Positions 9,286 to 18,004 of a stretch of DNA of 64,000 nucleotides are shown piece after piece. The position numbers and the translations under genes were made by a program. The stretch is from NCBI GenBank assembly GCA_027492575.1, contig JAPUEM010000017.1, forward strand, positions 48,541 to 112,540. Reading direction: 5' to 3'. Source of the DNA: Propionicimonas sp. GTDB lineage: Bacteria > Actinomycetota > Actinomycetes > Propionibacteriales > Propionibacteriaceae. The first letter of the stretch is position 1. Each line of letters starts with the position of its first letter. A model generated the notes under the pieces. The model saw only the letters and a list, made by a program, of their open reading frames with translations. It did not search any database and was not told the DNA's origin.

Positions 9286-9909
9286 CTAGATCACCCCGGA
9301 GCGGGTTGCCAGAGCGACCGCGTGCGCGCGGGTCCGGCAGTTCAGCTTCATCAGGATGTCGTGCACGACGTTCTTGACGGTTCGCTCCGAGAAGGAGAGC
9401 TCCCGGGCCATCTCCAGGGTGTCAGAGCCCTCCGCGAGCAGTCGCAGCACCGCCCGCTCCCGGTCGTTCAGCGCCCCCACCGGGCCGGCGCCGTGCTGCC
9501 GGGCATGAGCCAGGCTCCGGGCCAGCAGCTGGGCGGGGGCGGTCGCCGATCCCGAGGCCACCGCGCGGATCGTGGCGACCAGGGATTCGACGGTGAGATC
9601 GGTGCGGGGCAGCACCGCCCGGACGCCCGCCTCCAGCAGCCGGCAGACCTCGTCCACGGTCGGTTCCTGCACGGTGGCGACCAGCAGCACACCCCGGGTC
9701 TCGGCCAGCCGCAGGACGGGCCGCAGCACAGCCGGGGTGAACTCGAACAACAACACCGCCGTATCGGACGAAGGGGCCGGCCGCAATCGCGTTCCCTCCC
9801 CCGCGATCACGAACCCCTCGCTGGCAAGCGAAGCCGCCATCCCCCGGCGGAGGATGGCATGCGCATCGTCGATCCAGACCCGGACGGACGGTGGGGTGGA
9901 AGCCGTCAC
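9286..9909 (-). CDS. LuxR/NarL-type regulator with atypical receiver domain
   Basis: 207-residue protein. The C-terminal 65 residues are a LuxR helix-turn-helix (LNDRERAVLRLLAEGSDTLE then SFSERTVKNVVHDILMKL). The N-terminal half aligns with a NarL-type receiver: the acidic pair is kept (VWIDDAHAI), but the place of the phospho-acceptor Asp (usually VVLLDLRMP) reads VLLFEFTP, so classical phosphorylation is unlikely. I chose the GTG at 9909 because GGGAGAAG lies upstream and the length then fits the family; an in-frame ATG at 9963 is possible. Its TAG stop is immediately followed by the ATPase ATG, suggesting that it heads and may control the eCIS accessory operon. Confidence 0.8.
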   Translation of the reverse strand: MTASTPPSVRVWIDDAHAILRRGMAASLASEGFVIAGEGTRLRPAPSSDTAVLLFEFTPAVLRPVLRLAETRGVLLVATVQEPTVDEVCRLLEAGVRAVLPRTDLTVESLVATIRAVASGSATAPAQLLARSLAHARQHGAGPVGALNDRERAVLRLLAEGSDTLEMARELSFSERTVKNVVHDILMKLNCRTRAHAVALATRSGVI

Positions 9910-10116
9910 GAAGAGCAGTCTTCTCCCAATGGTCGCACCAAGGCAAGGGGCGGTATTGCCCATAGCCAGCGGGTCTTGCTGGGCATATTCCCGAACCGCG
10001 CCGTAGGATGACGCACGGCGATGGATCCCGCCGGGGCGTGCTGCCCGAACCGCCGGTTGGCTGATGGTTCCTGTCCCGTCGAACGGGCAGGCGCTGCGCT
10101 GCCCTGGGAGGTGGCC
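9910..10116. promoter_or_regulatory. Divergent control region between the LuxR and universal stress protein genes
   Basis: About 200 non-coding bases separating two divergent starts. TAGGAT at 10004-10009 is a plausible -10 element for the rightward stress-protein gene. The AT-richer stretch near 9955-9990 (GGTATTGCCCATAG, GGGCATATTCCC) may hold the leftward promoter. GGGCATATTCCC is a near-palindrome and a possible regulator site. No tRNA or small gene is seen. Confidence 0.35.
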
Positions 10117-10650
10117 ATGCGCGAGATCCCGCAACCCGCTCCGCACCGGATCGAACCAGCCGCGAACCGTCCGCTGGTGGTCGGCGTGGTGCCCGGGCAA
10201 TCCTCACTGGTGGCGCTCACCGCCGCCACCTGGGCCCAGGCGACCGGTGGTTCGCTCTACTTCGGCTACGCCGACCCCACCCGGATCGTCGACCAGGAAT
10301 TCGCCGACGGCACGGTGCGTCACTCCCCGCTCGAACCCGACCGCGAGGACGACGACTGGCGGCAGCGGTTCGACGACCTGCGCAAGCAGCTGACCGAATC
10401 CCTGGCCGGACGCCCGGTCACCTGGGAACTGCGCTACCTGGCCGGACGGGCCGACCGGGCGCTCACCCACCTCGCCCGCGCGGTGGGGGCCTCGGCGATC
10501 GTCGTCGGCGCCCGGCAGGCCCGCGGCGAACGCGTCCACGACTTCTTCGCCGAGTCGGTCGGCCTGCATCTGGCCCGGCACCAGCACCGGCCCGTCCTGG
10601 TGGTGCCGCTGAGCGTGGTCGACTGGAAGGCGCCGGCCCCGTGGCAGTAA
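10117..10650 (+). CDS. Universal stress protein family protein
   Basis: 177-residue single UspA-like domain. It has an N-terminal strand RPLVVGVVPGQSS, the middle ALTHLARAVGASAIVVGARQ corresponding to the nucleotide-loop strand, and an end RHQHRPVLVVPLSVV. The usual G-2x-G-9x-G(S/T) loop is altered (GARQARGERVHDFFAESVG), so ATP binding is uncertain. The start was chosen at the ATG six bases after GGGAGG rather than the earlier in-frame codon. It overlaps the first crcB gene by ten bases and so is co-expressed with the fluoride channel genes. A role in stress tolerance is family knowledge only. Confidence 0.8.
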   Translation: MREIPQPAPHRIEPAANRPLVVGVVPGQSSLVALTAATWAQATGGSLYFGYADPTRIVDQEFADGTVRHSPLEPDREDDDWRQRFDDLRKQLTESLAGRPVTWELRYLAGRADRALTHLARAVGASAIVVGARQARGERVHDFFAESVGLHLARHQHRPVLVVPLSVVDWKAPAPWQ

Positions 10651-11069
10651 CGACCTGGACGACGCGCCGGCTGGTCACACCCCTCGTGATCTTCGTCGGC
10701 GGCAGCGTGGGAGCCTTCCTGCGGTGGTGGCTGGAGAGCACCTTCGGAGCGCCCGCCGGCCAGTGGCCGTGGGTGACCTTCTGGATCAACCTCAGCGGTT
10801 CCTTCCTGCTCGCCGTGCTCCTGGAAGGGCTGGCGGCCACCGGGGAGGACGTGGGCTGGCGGCGCTACCTTCGCCTCGGCCTCGGCACCGGCGTGATCAG
10901 CGGCTACACGACGTATTCCACCTTCGCGGTGGAGGCCGTCGAACTGGGCCGCGCCGGGTCGGCCGGGTTGATGCTGCTCTACGGCGCCGGCAGTGCCCTG
11001 CTGGGGATCGCGCTGGCCTATGCCGGCGGCTGGGGCGTCCGCCGGATCGTTCGAAGGGGACGCCGATGA
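10641..11069 (+). CDS. crcB: CrcB/Fluc fluoride channel subunit 1
   Basis: 142-residue four-helix membrane protein of the Fluc family, which exports fluoride. Signature segments are GGSVGAFLRWWLE, WVTFWINLSGSFLLAVL (the Asn of the pore and the GSF turn) and GVISGYTTYSTFAVE (the T-T-S-T track). Actinobacteria often carry two adjacent crcB genes whose products may form heterodimers. It starts with GTG inside the end of the stress-protein gene and its TGA overlaps the ATG of the second copy. No fluoride riboswitch was recognised upstream. Confidence 0.92.
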   Translation: MAVTTWTTRRLVTPLVIFVGGSVGAFLRWWLESTFGAPAGQWPWVTFWINLSGSFLLAVLLEGLAATGEDVGWRRYLRLGLGTGVISGYTTYSTFAVEAVELGRAGSAGLMLLYGAGSALLGIALAYAGGWGVRRIVRRGRR

Positions 11070-11425
11070 CGCCGCTGTGGATCGCGCTGGCCGGCGGCCT
11101 CGGCGCCCTCACCCGGTTCACCCTCGACACCTGGGTGGCCCGGCACAACCGCACCGGCTTCCCGCTCGGCACGATCGTGATCAACGTGACCGGATCGTTC
11201 CTGCTGGGCCTGGTCGCCGGCTGGATGCTCAGCGGCGTGCTCGGCCCGGTCGGGGCGGTCGCCGGAACCGGCTTCCTGGGCGGCTACACCACCTTCAGCA
11301 CCGCCAGCGTCGAGGGAGCCCGCCTGGTGCGTGCCGGACGGCCCTGGAGCGCCCTGTTGCACGCCGGCGGCATGCTGCTCGCCGGGGTGCTCGCCGCCGC
11401 GCTGGGGCTGTGGCTAACGGCCTAG
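11066..11425 (+). CDS. crcB: CrcB/Fluc fluoride channel subunit 2
   Basis: 119-residue second Fluc subunit: GGLGALTRFTLDTWV, FPLGTIVINVTGSFLLGL, and GFLGGYTTFSTASVEGARL carry the pore Asn, GSF turn and TTFST track. It is coupled to the first copy by an ATGA overlap, which fits co-assembly as an antiparallel heterodimer. Its 3' end overlaps the convergent UPF0182 gene by 12 bases. Confidence 0.92.
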   Translation: MTPLWIALAGGLGALTRFTLDTWVARHNRTGFPLGTIVINVTGSFLLGLVAGWMLSGVLGPVGAVAGTGFLGGYTTFSTASVEGARLVRAGRPWSALLHAGGMLLAGVLAAALGLWLTA

Positions 11426-14287
11426 CTTCTCCAGGGCTTCCTTCATCGACTGCTCGGCCTGCCGGACCTGACGCTGGTACTCGGCCAGATCCCCGTTGCG
11501 CAGCGCCGCGTCGGCGGCCACGAAGGCGTCCTGGGCCTGCTGCAGCAGCACCTTGGCGGCCTCCTCCGGCGTCCCGGGCTCGGTCGGCTCGGTCGGCGGG
11601 GTCGTCGGGTCGGTGGGCGGTTCGGAGGGGTCGGTGGGTGGCGTCGGAGTGGTCGGCTCCTCGCCGGTCTCCACGCCCGCGTCCCCGCCGAAGGTCTTGT
11701 CCAGCGCCTCCTGCAGGGTCTGCCCGATGCCCACGCTCTGACCGAACCGGACGATCACGTAGGTGAGGGCAGGGTACGAGCCGACGCTGCCCTGACGCTG
11801 GGTGTAGACCGGCATCACATAGAGCAGGCCGGCGCCCATCGGCAGGGTCAGCAGGTTGCCGTAGGTGGCCGCCGCGGAACCCTGGTTGAGGTAGGGACGC
11901 AGCACCTCCGCCACCCGCGTGTCGGTGGTCATGGCGTTGAAGGTCTGCCCGGGGCCGTCGATCTGGTGGGTGTCGGACATCCGCAGCACCCGCAGCTTGC
12001 CGTAGTTGGGGCTGCTCGCCTCGGCGACCACCGCCAGATAGGCGGCCAGGTTGGATCGTCCCTTCGGCACGTAGACCGAGGTCTGGCTGAAGATCGGGGT
12101 GTCGTCGGTGGGCCAGCGGATCGACAGGTAGTACGGCGGCTCCAGCGCCTCGGTGGGGGTGTGCACCGGATCAACCGGCACCTGCCACAGGTCGGATTGC
12201 TGGTACCAGCTATCCGGGTTGGTCATGTGGTAGCGGCCCAGCACGTAGCGCTGCACCTTGAACAGATCCTCCGGGTAGCGCAGGTGGGCGAGCAGTTCGG
12301 GGCTGATCGCGCTCTTCGGCTGCACCGTTCCCGGGAAGACCTTGGCGTAGGTCTGCATGATCGGGTCGGTCTCGTCCCAGGCGTACAGCTGGACGGTGCC
12401 GTCCGTCGCGTCCACGATCGCCTTCACCGAGTTGCGCATGTAGTTGATCGCCTGATCGGGCTGCAGCCGGTCGTTCTGCGACTGGGCGTCCGAGGTGAGC
12501 CGCTGCAGGCTGTACAGCTGGCTGTTGGGGTAGCTGTCGCTGGTGGTGTAGCCGTCCAGGATCCACACCAGGCGGCCGTTGACGATCGCCGGATAGGTGT
12601 TCTGATCGAGGGTGAGCCAGGGCGCCACCTCCTGGACGCGGGCCTTCGGCGTCCGGTTGTAGAGCACCTTGGAGGCCGAGTTCACCCGGTCGGAGAGCAG
12701 GATGTTCAGATCCTTGAAGTAGGTGGCGAAGAGCAGCCGGCTGCCCAGGCTGCCGATCGGGACGCCGCCGAGGCCCTGGTAGACGTTGTAGACCTCGCGG
12801 CCGCCGTCGGTGCCGCCGGGAGTGTCGAGTTCGATCGGCTGCTGGCCGGCCTCACGGCCGACGATGGCGAACTCGGTGCTCTTCTCGCCGAAGTAGATCC
12901 GGCCCTCGTAGGGGCTCAGCTCACCGGTCGGCGGCAGGTCGCGCTCGATCCACTCCGGCTGGCCGCCCGGCTGCCGCCGGTTGCCGTAGGCGGCGACCAG
13001 TCCGTAGCCGTGGGTGTAGACGGTGTGGATGTTGTTCCAGTTCGGATCCGGCAGGTTGCTGAGGTTCAGCTCGCGGGCGGCCACCACCGCGTCGGTCTCG
13101 CTGCCGTCGATCTGGTAGCGGTCGACGTCCAGGACGTCGGCGAAGGAGTAGTAGCCGCGCACCTGCTGCAGCTGCTCGAAGGTGGGGCCGACCCGGGCCG
13201 GGTCGATCAGCCGGACGCCCGGGAGCGCGGCCGCGTCCTCCTTCAGCTGCCCGGGACGCACCTGGGTGACCGCCGCGTACTCGGTGATCTCCACGTCGTC
13301 GATCCCGAAGGCCAGCCGGGTCGCCTCGATGTGGTTCGCCATGTACGGACGTTCCTTGTCCGGCTCGTTCGGCCGCACCTGGAAGGACTGCACGATCGCC
13401 GGGTACAGCAACTGCAGGATCAGCCCCGAGACCAGCATCAGCACCACGCCGGTGACCGGCAGGATCCACCGCGTCCAGAAGGCGTTCAGGAAGAACAACC
13501 CGGCGCAGATGAAGGCGATCACCGCCATCACCAGCTTGGCGCCCAGCCGGGCGTGGTCGTCGGTGTACTGCAGGCCGGTGAACAGCGTCCCCATCTCGAC
13601 CAGGTAGCCGTAGCGATCGACCAGGTTCTGCAGGCCGTAGACGATCAGCACCACGCCGGCCAGCACCGACAGATGCGCGGTCGGCCCGCTGGGACGCTTG
13701 CCGCGCAGCGACTGACGGCCCAGCGCGATGCCGCCGGTGGTGAAGTGGATCGCCGCCGAGCCGAGCAGGGCGAAGACGGTGGCACTCAGCGCGAAGCCCA
13801 GCAGGTCGCGCAGGACGGGCAGCGTGAAGACGTAGAAGCCGACATCCAGCCCGAAGTAGGCGTCGGTCTGGCCGAACGGGGACTGGTTCAGGTAGGCCAG
13901 CACCTCCAGCGCCGAGCCGGCGGCGGTCATGCCGCCCAGCAGGCCGAAGAAGAGCGAGGGGGCGAGGATGGCCAGCCACAGGTTCGAGCCGAGCAGATCC
14001 CGGTAGCGCTCCAGGACGGCGCTGTTGGCCGGCCGGCTGCCGAGCGGCCGCAGCCGCCAGGCCAGCAGCATGTTGAGCCCGACGATGGCCGCCATGGCGA
14101 GGGCGAAGACGCTGAAGAGCAGCACATTGGCGGTCAGCTGGGTGCTGAAGACCCGGGTGTAGGCGACCGCGTCGAACCACAGCTTCTCCGCCCACAGGTC
14201 GGCGAAGATCAGGAAGCCCACCAGCAGGACGCCCGCGATGACGATGGTGGGCACAAGCGGGCTACGTCGGGCAACGGACGTCGGCAC
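11414..14287 (-). CDS. UPF0182 family large membrane protein
   Basis: 957-residue protein of UPF0182 (COG1615), counterpart of M. tuberculosis Rv3193c by sequence type and location. The first third has about seven membrane helices, starting with TIVIAGVLLVGFLIFADLW. The rest is a large, probably extracytoplasmic region with many Tyr/Trp and RIYFGEKSTEFAIV. Near the C-terminus is a Pro/Thr/Glu-rich spacer (around 870-910) followed by a short helical tail rich in Gln and Ala. Function is unknown for the family. It is the last gene of a leftward run with the PPA1309-type and PDZ protease genes upstream. Confidence 0.92.
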   Translation of the reverse strand: MPTSVARRSPLVPTIVIAGVLLVGFLIFADLWAEKLWFDAVAYTRVFSTQLTANVLLFSVFALAMAAIVGLNMLLAWRLRPLGSRPANSAVLERYRDLLGSNLWLAILAPSLFFGLLGGMTAAGSALEVLAYLNQSPFGQTDAYFGLDVGFYVFTLPVLRDLLGFALSATVFALLGSAAIHFTTGGIALGRQSLRGKRPSGPTAHLSVLAGVVLIVYGLQNLVDRYGYLVEMGTLFTGLQYTDDHARLGAKLVMAVIAFICAGLFFLNAFWTRWILPVTGVVLMLVSGLILQLLYPAIVQSFQVRPNEPDKERPYMANHIEATRLAFGIDDVEITEYAAVTQVRPGQLKEDAAALPGVRLIDPARVGPTFEQLQQVRGYYSFADVLDVDRYQIDGSETDAVVAARELNLSNLPDPNWNNIHTVYTHGYGLVAAYGNRRQPGGQPEWIERDLPPTGELSPYEGRIYFGEKSTEFAIVGREAGQQPIELDTPGGTDGGREVYNVYQGLGGVPIGSLGSRLLFATYFKDLNILLSDRVNSASKVLYNRTPKARVQEVAPWLTLDQNTYPAIVNGRLVWILDGYTTSDSYPNSQLYSLQRLTSDAQSQNDRLQPDQAINYMRNSVKAIVDATDGTVQLYAWDETDPIMQTYAKVFPGTVQPKSAISPELLAHLRYPEDLFKVQRYVLGRYHMTNPDSWYQQSDLWQVPVDPVHTPTEALEPPYYLSIRWPTDDTPIFSQTSVYVPKGRSNLAAYLAVVAEASSPNYGKLRVLRMSDTHQIDGPGQTFNAMTTDTRVAEVLRPYLNQGSAAATYGNLLTLPMGAGLLYVMPVYTQRQGSVGSYPALTYVIVRFGQSVGIGQTLQEALDKTFGGDAGVETGEEPTTPTPPTDPSEPPTDPTTPPTEPTEPGTPEEAAKVLLQQAQDAFVAADAALRNGDLAEYQRQVRQAEQSMKEALEKLGR

Positions 14288-14321
14288 GAGCTCTCCTTGA
14301 TCAGCCGGATGCGGCAGGTGG

Positions 14322-14822
14322 TCAGTCCAATGTACGTGACAACGCCAGCGCCAAGGCGGGAACCAGGTCGGCGCCCCCGATCAGCTCCTGCGCGGCACTG
14401 CGAATTCTGGCGACGCCGTGCTGGGCGCCGTCCCGGGTGACCCCGACCACCACGCGCAGATCGAGTCGCTGCGGGTGCTCGGCCACCAGCTTCCCGGCGG
14501 CGACCGGGTCGTCCGGCAGCTCCACCTCGGCCTCGGTGGGCAGGAAGGCGCGTTCCAGGGCCAGCACGCAGCCCGCGACGGCCGGCGGCCAGGCGATCCG
14601 GGCGAGGGTCTCGGCCAGATCCTCACCGGCGACGAAGCCCTCCTGCTCGATGGAGGTGAACCCGTCGGCGGGGGCCCGGCCCAGCTGCGGGGCCAGCGAC
14701 GGCTCGGCCAGGATGAACTCGGCGGTGGGCACCAGGGCGAAGAGCCGGGCGGGCTGATCCCACCCGGCCCGGCCGACGTGGCGCTCGACCTCGATCAGCG
14801 CGGCGGTCAGGACATCGGTCAT
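14322..14822 (-). CDS. PPA1309 family protein
   Basis: 166-residue soluble protein of the actinobacterial PPA1309 family, function unknown. Conserved segments include VGRAGWDQPARLFALV, EQEGFVAGEDLAETLARIAW and a central VAGCVLALER. The ATG overlaps the TGA of the PDZ protease gene (ATGA), which decides the start over a GTG two codons earlier. The family is regularly found beside the PDZ/Lon-like protease, suggesting a linked role. Confidence 0.85.
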   Translation of the reverse strand: MTDVLTAALIEVERHVGRAGWDQPARLFALVPTAEFILAEPSLAPQLGRAPADGFTSIEQEGFVAGEDLAETLARIAWPPAVAGCVLALERAFLPTEAEVELPDDPVAAGKLVAEHPQRLDLRVVVGVTRDGAQHGVARIRSAAQELIGGADLVPALALALSRTLD

Positions 14823-15883
14823 CGGCACCTCGGGACGGTCTTGGCCTGGGCGGGATCCTTGAGGGCTTCGAGCGCGGCCAGGGCGTCGCCGAGGTTGTCG
14901 ACCGGCACCAGTTGCAGGCCCTCGTGGGCGACCTCGGCATCACCGCAGTTGGCGGAGGGCAGCAGGAAGACCGAGGCGCCATCACGGACGGCTGCGGCGA
15001 TCTTCTCCTGCACGGCGCCGATCTGGCCGACCCTGCCGCTGGCGTCCAGGGTTCCGGTGGCGGCGACGACCCGTCCGCCCAGCAGGTCGTCGGTCGTCAG
15101 CAGCGAGTAGATCGCCACCGCGAACGGCAGCCCGGCCGACGGTCCGCCGATCGCCGGGTCGACCCGGAAGGTGACCTGCGGTTCGAAGCGGAAACCGGTC
15201 GTCCAGCCGGCGCCGACCACCGGGGTCGACGGTTCAGTGGAGGAGGCACGGGTGGTGATGGTCTTGCTGAGCTGTTCCCGGTCGCGGATCAGGTCGAACT
15301 TGACCGCCTCGCCGATCTGGTGGGCAGAGATCGCCTCGACCACGTCGTCGCGGCGTTCCACCGGCTGATTGTCCACAGCGAGGATCAGATCACCGGGCAA
15401 CAGCTGGTCGTGGGCGGGGCCGGCGGCGGAGACCCATTCGACCATCGGCAGTTCGTCGACCGCCACGCCGGCGGCGCGCAGCGCGGCCACGACCGCCGTC
15501 GACTGGGAGTCGTCCATCAGCCGGATGCTGTCGTCCTGCAGTTCCCCGGCGTTCGCGCCCGGACGGTAGACCGCGTCCCTGGGCAGCACCTCGCGGGAGG
15601 GCATCCAGTAGGACAGCAGCGCCTCGGGCAGGGTCAGCGAACTGTCCGGCCGGGTGACCGCCACCGTGGCCATCCGCACCTCGCCGTCGATCGGGTGGAT
15701 CTCGGCGCCGTCGATCTCGATCGCATCGACCTGCTCACCGGCTTCGTCGGCCACCTGGCCGAGCAGGTTGTAGGTGGAGCCGGGGCTCCACGCGACGAAG
15801 GGCACCGGCACCATGGCGATCACGGCCGCAAGCGTCACGAAGAGCAGCGCCGCGACGGCCGCCGTCCAGGTCTGCTTGGTCAA
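14819..15883 (-). CDS. PDZ domain plus Lon-like (S16) membrane protease
   Basis: 354-residue protein like Rv3194c and Bacillus YlbL. It has one N-terminal membrane helix (TWTAAVAALLFVTLAAVIA), an extracytoplasmic region with VPFVAWSPGSTYNLLG, a PDZ domain (LLPGDLILAVDNQPVERRDD) and a C-terminal Lon protease domain. The catalytic Ser is in GGPSAGLPFA and the Lys in VGQIGAVQEKIAAA, so the dyad is intact. I chose the TTG at 15883 because GGGGGAGGG lies seven bases before it and the membrane helix follows at once. It is coupled to the PPA1309-type gene downstream. Confidence 0.9.
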   Translation of the reverse strand: MTKQTWTAAVAALLFVTLAAVIAMVPVPFVAWSPGSTYNLLGQVADEAGEQVDAIEIDGAEIHPIDGEVRMATVAVTRPDSSLTLPEALLSYWMPSREVLPRDAVYRPGANAGELQDDSIRLMDDSQSTAVVAALRAAGVAVDELPMVEWVSAAGPAHDQLLPGDLILAVDNQPVERRDDVVEAISAHQIGEAVKFDLIRDREQLSKTITTRASSTEPSTPVVGAGWTTGFRFEPQVTFRVDPAIGGPSAGLPFAVAIYSLLTTDDLLGGRVVAATGTLDASGRVGQIGAVQEKIAAAVRDGASVFLLPSANCGDAEVAHEGLQLVPVDNLGDALAALEALKDPAQAKTVPRCR

Positions 15884-16080
15884 TCCGGAACCCTCCCCCT
15901 TGCGTGCGCGCTGTCCGACGCACCGGTGAGCACGATACCGCTGGAGTCTGAGAATCAAGGACGACGACGAACGAGAGCTTGCTCTCGGTTCGGTTGAGGA
16001 CGCGGATTCGTCGAGCGATGGCGAGACAGCGAATAACCTTGGGATGTGGATCGGCACCGATTCCGGGAGAGGGCAGCGCG

Positions 16081-17442
16081 ATGAGTGACGACAGCTTCGA
16101 CGGGGGCCTGCCCGAGGAACCCCGCACCCCCGAGGAGGAGGCGCTGCTGCGCTTCCTCTCGCAGTTCGGCATCAGCCCCGGCCCCGACGGCCGGGTGGAT
16201 CTAGAGGAACTGGTCGCCCGGGCGCAGTCGATGATGGCGGCCTTCAGCAGCCAGCTGGCCGGCTTCGGCGCGAACGATTCCGAATCGGGCATCAACTGGA
16301 GCTTCACCAAGGACGTGGCGCGCAAGATCACCGCAGCCACCGGCCCCGACCCGACCCCCTCGGCCCAGGACTGGGCGGCGATTCGCGCCGCCGCCGAGCT
16401 GGCCGACCTGTGGCTGGACGAGCAGGTGTCCTTCCCGCCGCTGACTCCCCCGCCGGCGGCCTGGAGCCGGGCGGAGTGGGTTGAGAACACCTTCGAGACC
16501 TGGCAGCAGCTGATCCGTCCGGTGGTGACCGCGCTCACCACAACGCTGGGCGAACTGCTCGCCGAGCAGGGCGCCGGCGATCCGACGGCCGGGATGCTGC
16601 AACCGATGGTGCGCACCGCGGCCGCCGGCATGTTCGCCGCCCAGGTCGGCCAGGCGCTGGGCCGGCTCTCGATCGAGGTGGTCAGCTGCGGCGACATCGG
16701 CCTGCCGCTCACCGCCCGTCCGGCGGTCGCGCTGCTGCCGACCAATATCACCTCCTTCGGCGAGGGGCTGAACGTCAGCGCCTCCGACGTGCTGCTCTTC
16801 CTGGCCCTGCGCGAAACGGCGCGGCAACGCCTGTTCGGAGCGGTCGGCTGGCTCGGGCCGCAGCTGCTGGCCCTGGTGGAGCACTACGCCCGCGGCATCT
16901 CGATCGATGCCTCGGCACTGGAGCAGGCCATCGAGAACCAGCTCAGCGGGGCGATGACCCCGCAGGAGATCGAGGCCGCCGGGCAGGCCGTGGCCGGCTC
17001 GTTGTTCGCGCCGCAGGTGACCCCCGAGCAGCGCGAGGTGCTGGGCCGGCTGGAGACCCTGCTGGCCCTCGTGGAGGGCTGGGTGGACGAGGTGGTCGAG
17101 CAGGCCACCCGTGGCCGGATGCCGGCCGCCGTCCAGCTCACCGAGACGCTGCGCCGTCGGCGGGCCACCGGCGGGCCGGCCGAAGCCGCCCTGAAAGCCC
17201 TTGTCGGGCTGGAATTGCGGCCTCGCCGAACCCGCGATGCGGCGAACCTGTGGGCGGCCACCCGGGCCACCCGCGGGGCCGCCGAGCGGGACGCCGCCTG
17301 GGCGCACCCGGATCTCATCCCGACCGCCGCGGACCTCGACGATCCGCTGGGATACGCCGAGCACGGCCACGAGCAGGCCCCCGCCGACGACCTGGATGCC
17401 CAGCTGGCCCGGCTCCTTGAGGAGGAGACGGGTCAGGAGTAG
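16081..17442 (+). CDS. DUF2342 (zincin_2) family protein with degenerate active site
   Basis: 453-residue protein of the DUF2342 family, counterpart of Rv3195 by position. Diagnostic parts are QLAGFGANDSESGINWSFTK, WLDEQVSFPP, GQALGRLSIEVVSCGDIGLP and a long helical C-terminal half. Family members are predicted zinc metallopeptidases. Where HEXXH is expected, this protein reads RETAR (244-248, in LALRETARQRLF), so both metal-binding histidines are absent and peptidase activity is doubtful. The ATG follows GGGAGAGGG at good spacing. It is divergent from the PDZ protease gene. Confidence 0.88.
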   Translation: MSDDSFDGGLPEEPRTPEEEALLRFLSQFGISPGPDGRVDLEELVARAQSMMAAFSSQLAGFGANDSESGINWSFTKDVARKITAATGPDPTPSAQDWAAIRAAAELADLWLDEQVSFPPLTPPPAAWSRAEWVENTFETWQQLIRPVVTALTTTLGELLAEQGAGDPTAGMLQPMVRTAAAGMFAAQVGQALGRLSIEVVSCGDIGLPLTARPAVALLPTNITSFGEGLNVSASDVLLFLALRETARQRLFGAVGWLGPQLLALVEHYARGISIDASALEQAIENQLSGAMTPQEIEAAGQAVAGSLFAPQVTPEQREVLGRLETLLALVEGWVDEVVEQATRGRMPAAVQLTETLRRRRATGGPAEAALKALVGLELRPRRTRDAANLWAATRATRGAAERDAAWAHPDLIPTAADLDDPLGYAEHGHEQAPADDLDAQLARLLEEETGQE

Positions 17443-17452
17443 GCCGAACGAT

Positions 17453-17473
17453 CCCTCAGCCTGTCGAAGGGTC
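17453..17473. repeat. REP-like repeat copy supplying the 3' end of the YgjP-like gene
   Basis: CCCTCAGCCTGTCGAAGGGT is a copy of the dispersed repeat seen at 2-20. On the minus strand it codes for the last residues DPSTG and the stop of the hydrolase gene, and it lies just after the DUF2342 stop. The original 3' end of the hydrolase gene may have been replaced. Confidence 0.7.
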
Positions 17474-18004
17474 GTCCATCAGGGCACCGTCCCGCCGGGC
17501 GGCATGCTCGAGGCCCTCGAGGAAGCCGCGGGCCCGCTCGGCCTCGGGGTAGGCGGCGAGCAGCGCCCAGAATCGGCTGGAGTGGTTGGGCTCGATGAGG
17601 TGCGCAAGTTCGTGCAGGATCACGTAATCGCCCACCCAGTGCGGCACGCTGCGGAGCCGGTCGGAGATGCGGATCCGGTTGCTGCCCGAGGAGCAGGAGC
17701 CCCACCGGTGCTGCTGATTGGCCGACCACGAGACGTGGAAGGCCGGCAGCGGAATCGCCAGGCCGGTGAGGTAGCGCTCGGCCAGGGCCGTGGCGCGGTC
17801 GTGCAGTTCCGGATCGCCGCCGGGCAGCTTGCCGCGAGCCTCCTTGGCCAGGAAGCGGCTGACCAGCGGCGGCACCATCTCGTCCACCTGCCGCCGGGTG
17901 ATCCGCGCCGGCACCAGGGCGACGAGGCGGCCCTGTTCGCGGAAGACCGTCAGGGTGCGGGTGCGGCGCGCGCTGCGCCGGATCTCGACCTCGTCCGATT
18001 CCAT
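17456..18004 (-). CDS. YgjP/SprT-like predicted metal-dependent hydrolase (DUF45)
   Basis: 182-residue protein of the YgjP (M48-related) family. The metal site is HELAHL followed by NHSSRFW (third histidine), preceded by the family signature QQHRWGSCSS. The N-terminus starts as a beta-rich segment (VEIRRSARRTRTLTVFREQG). Substrate is unknown. The last few residues are encoded by a dispersed repeat. It is convergent with the DUF2342 gene and divergent from the DUF5679 gene. Confidence 0.88.
   Translation of the reverse strand: MESDEVEIRRSARRTRTLTVFREQGRLVALVPARITRRQVDEMVPPLVSRFLAKEARGKLPGGDPELHDRATALAERYLTGLAIPLPAFHVSWSANQQHRWGSCSSGSNRIRISDRLRSVPHWVGDYVILHELAHLIEPNHSSRFWALLAAYPEAERARGFLEGLEHAARRDGALMDDPSTG

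Noticed and set aside
10651-10740. Fluoride riboswitch controlling crcB
   Set aside because: The first crcB starts inside the stress-protein gene, leaving no leader, and nothing resembling the riboswitch was seen before 10117.
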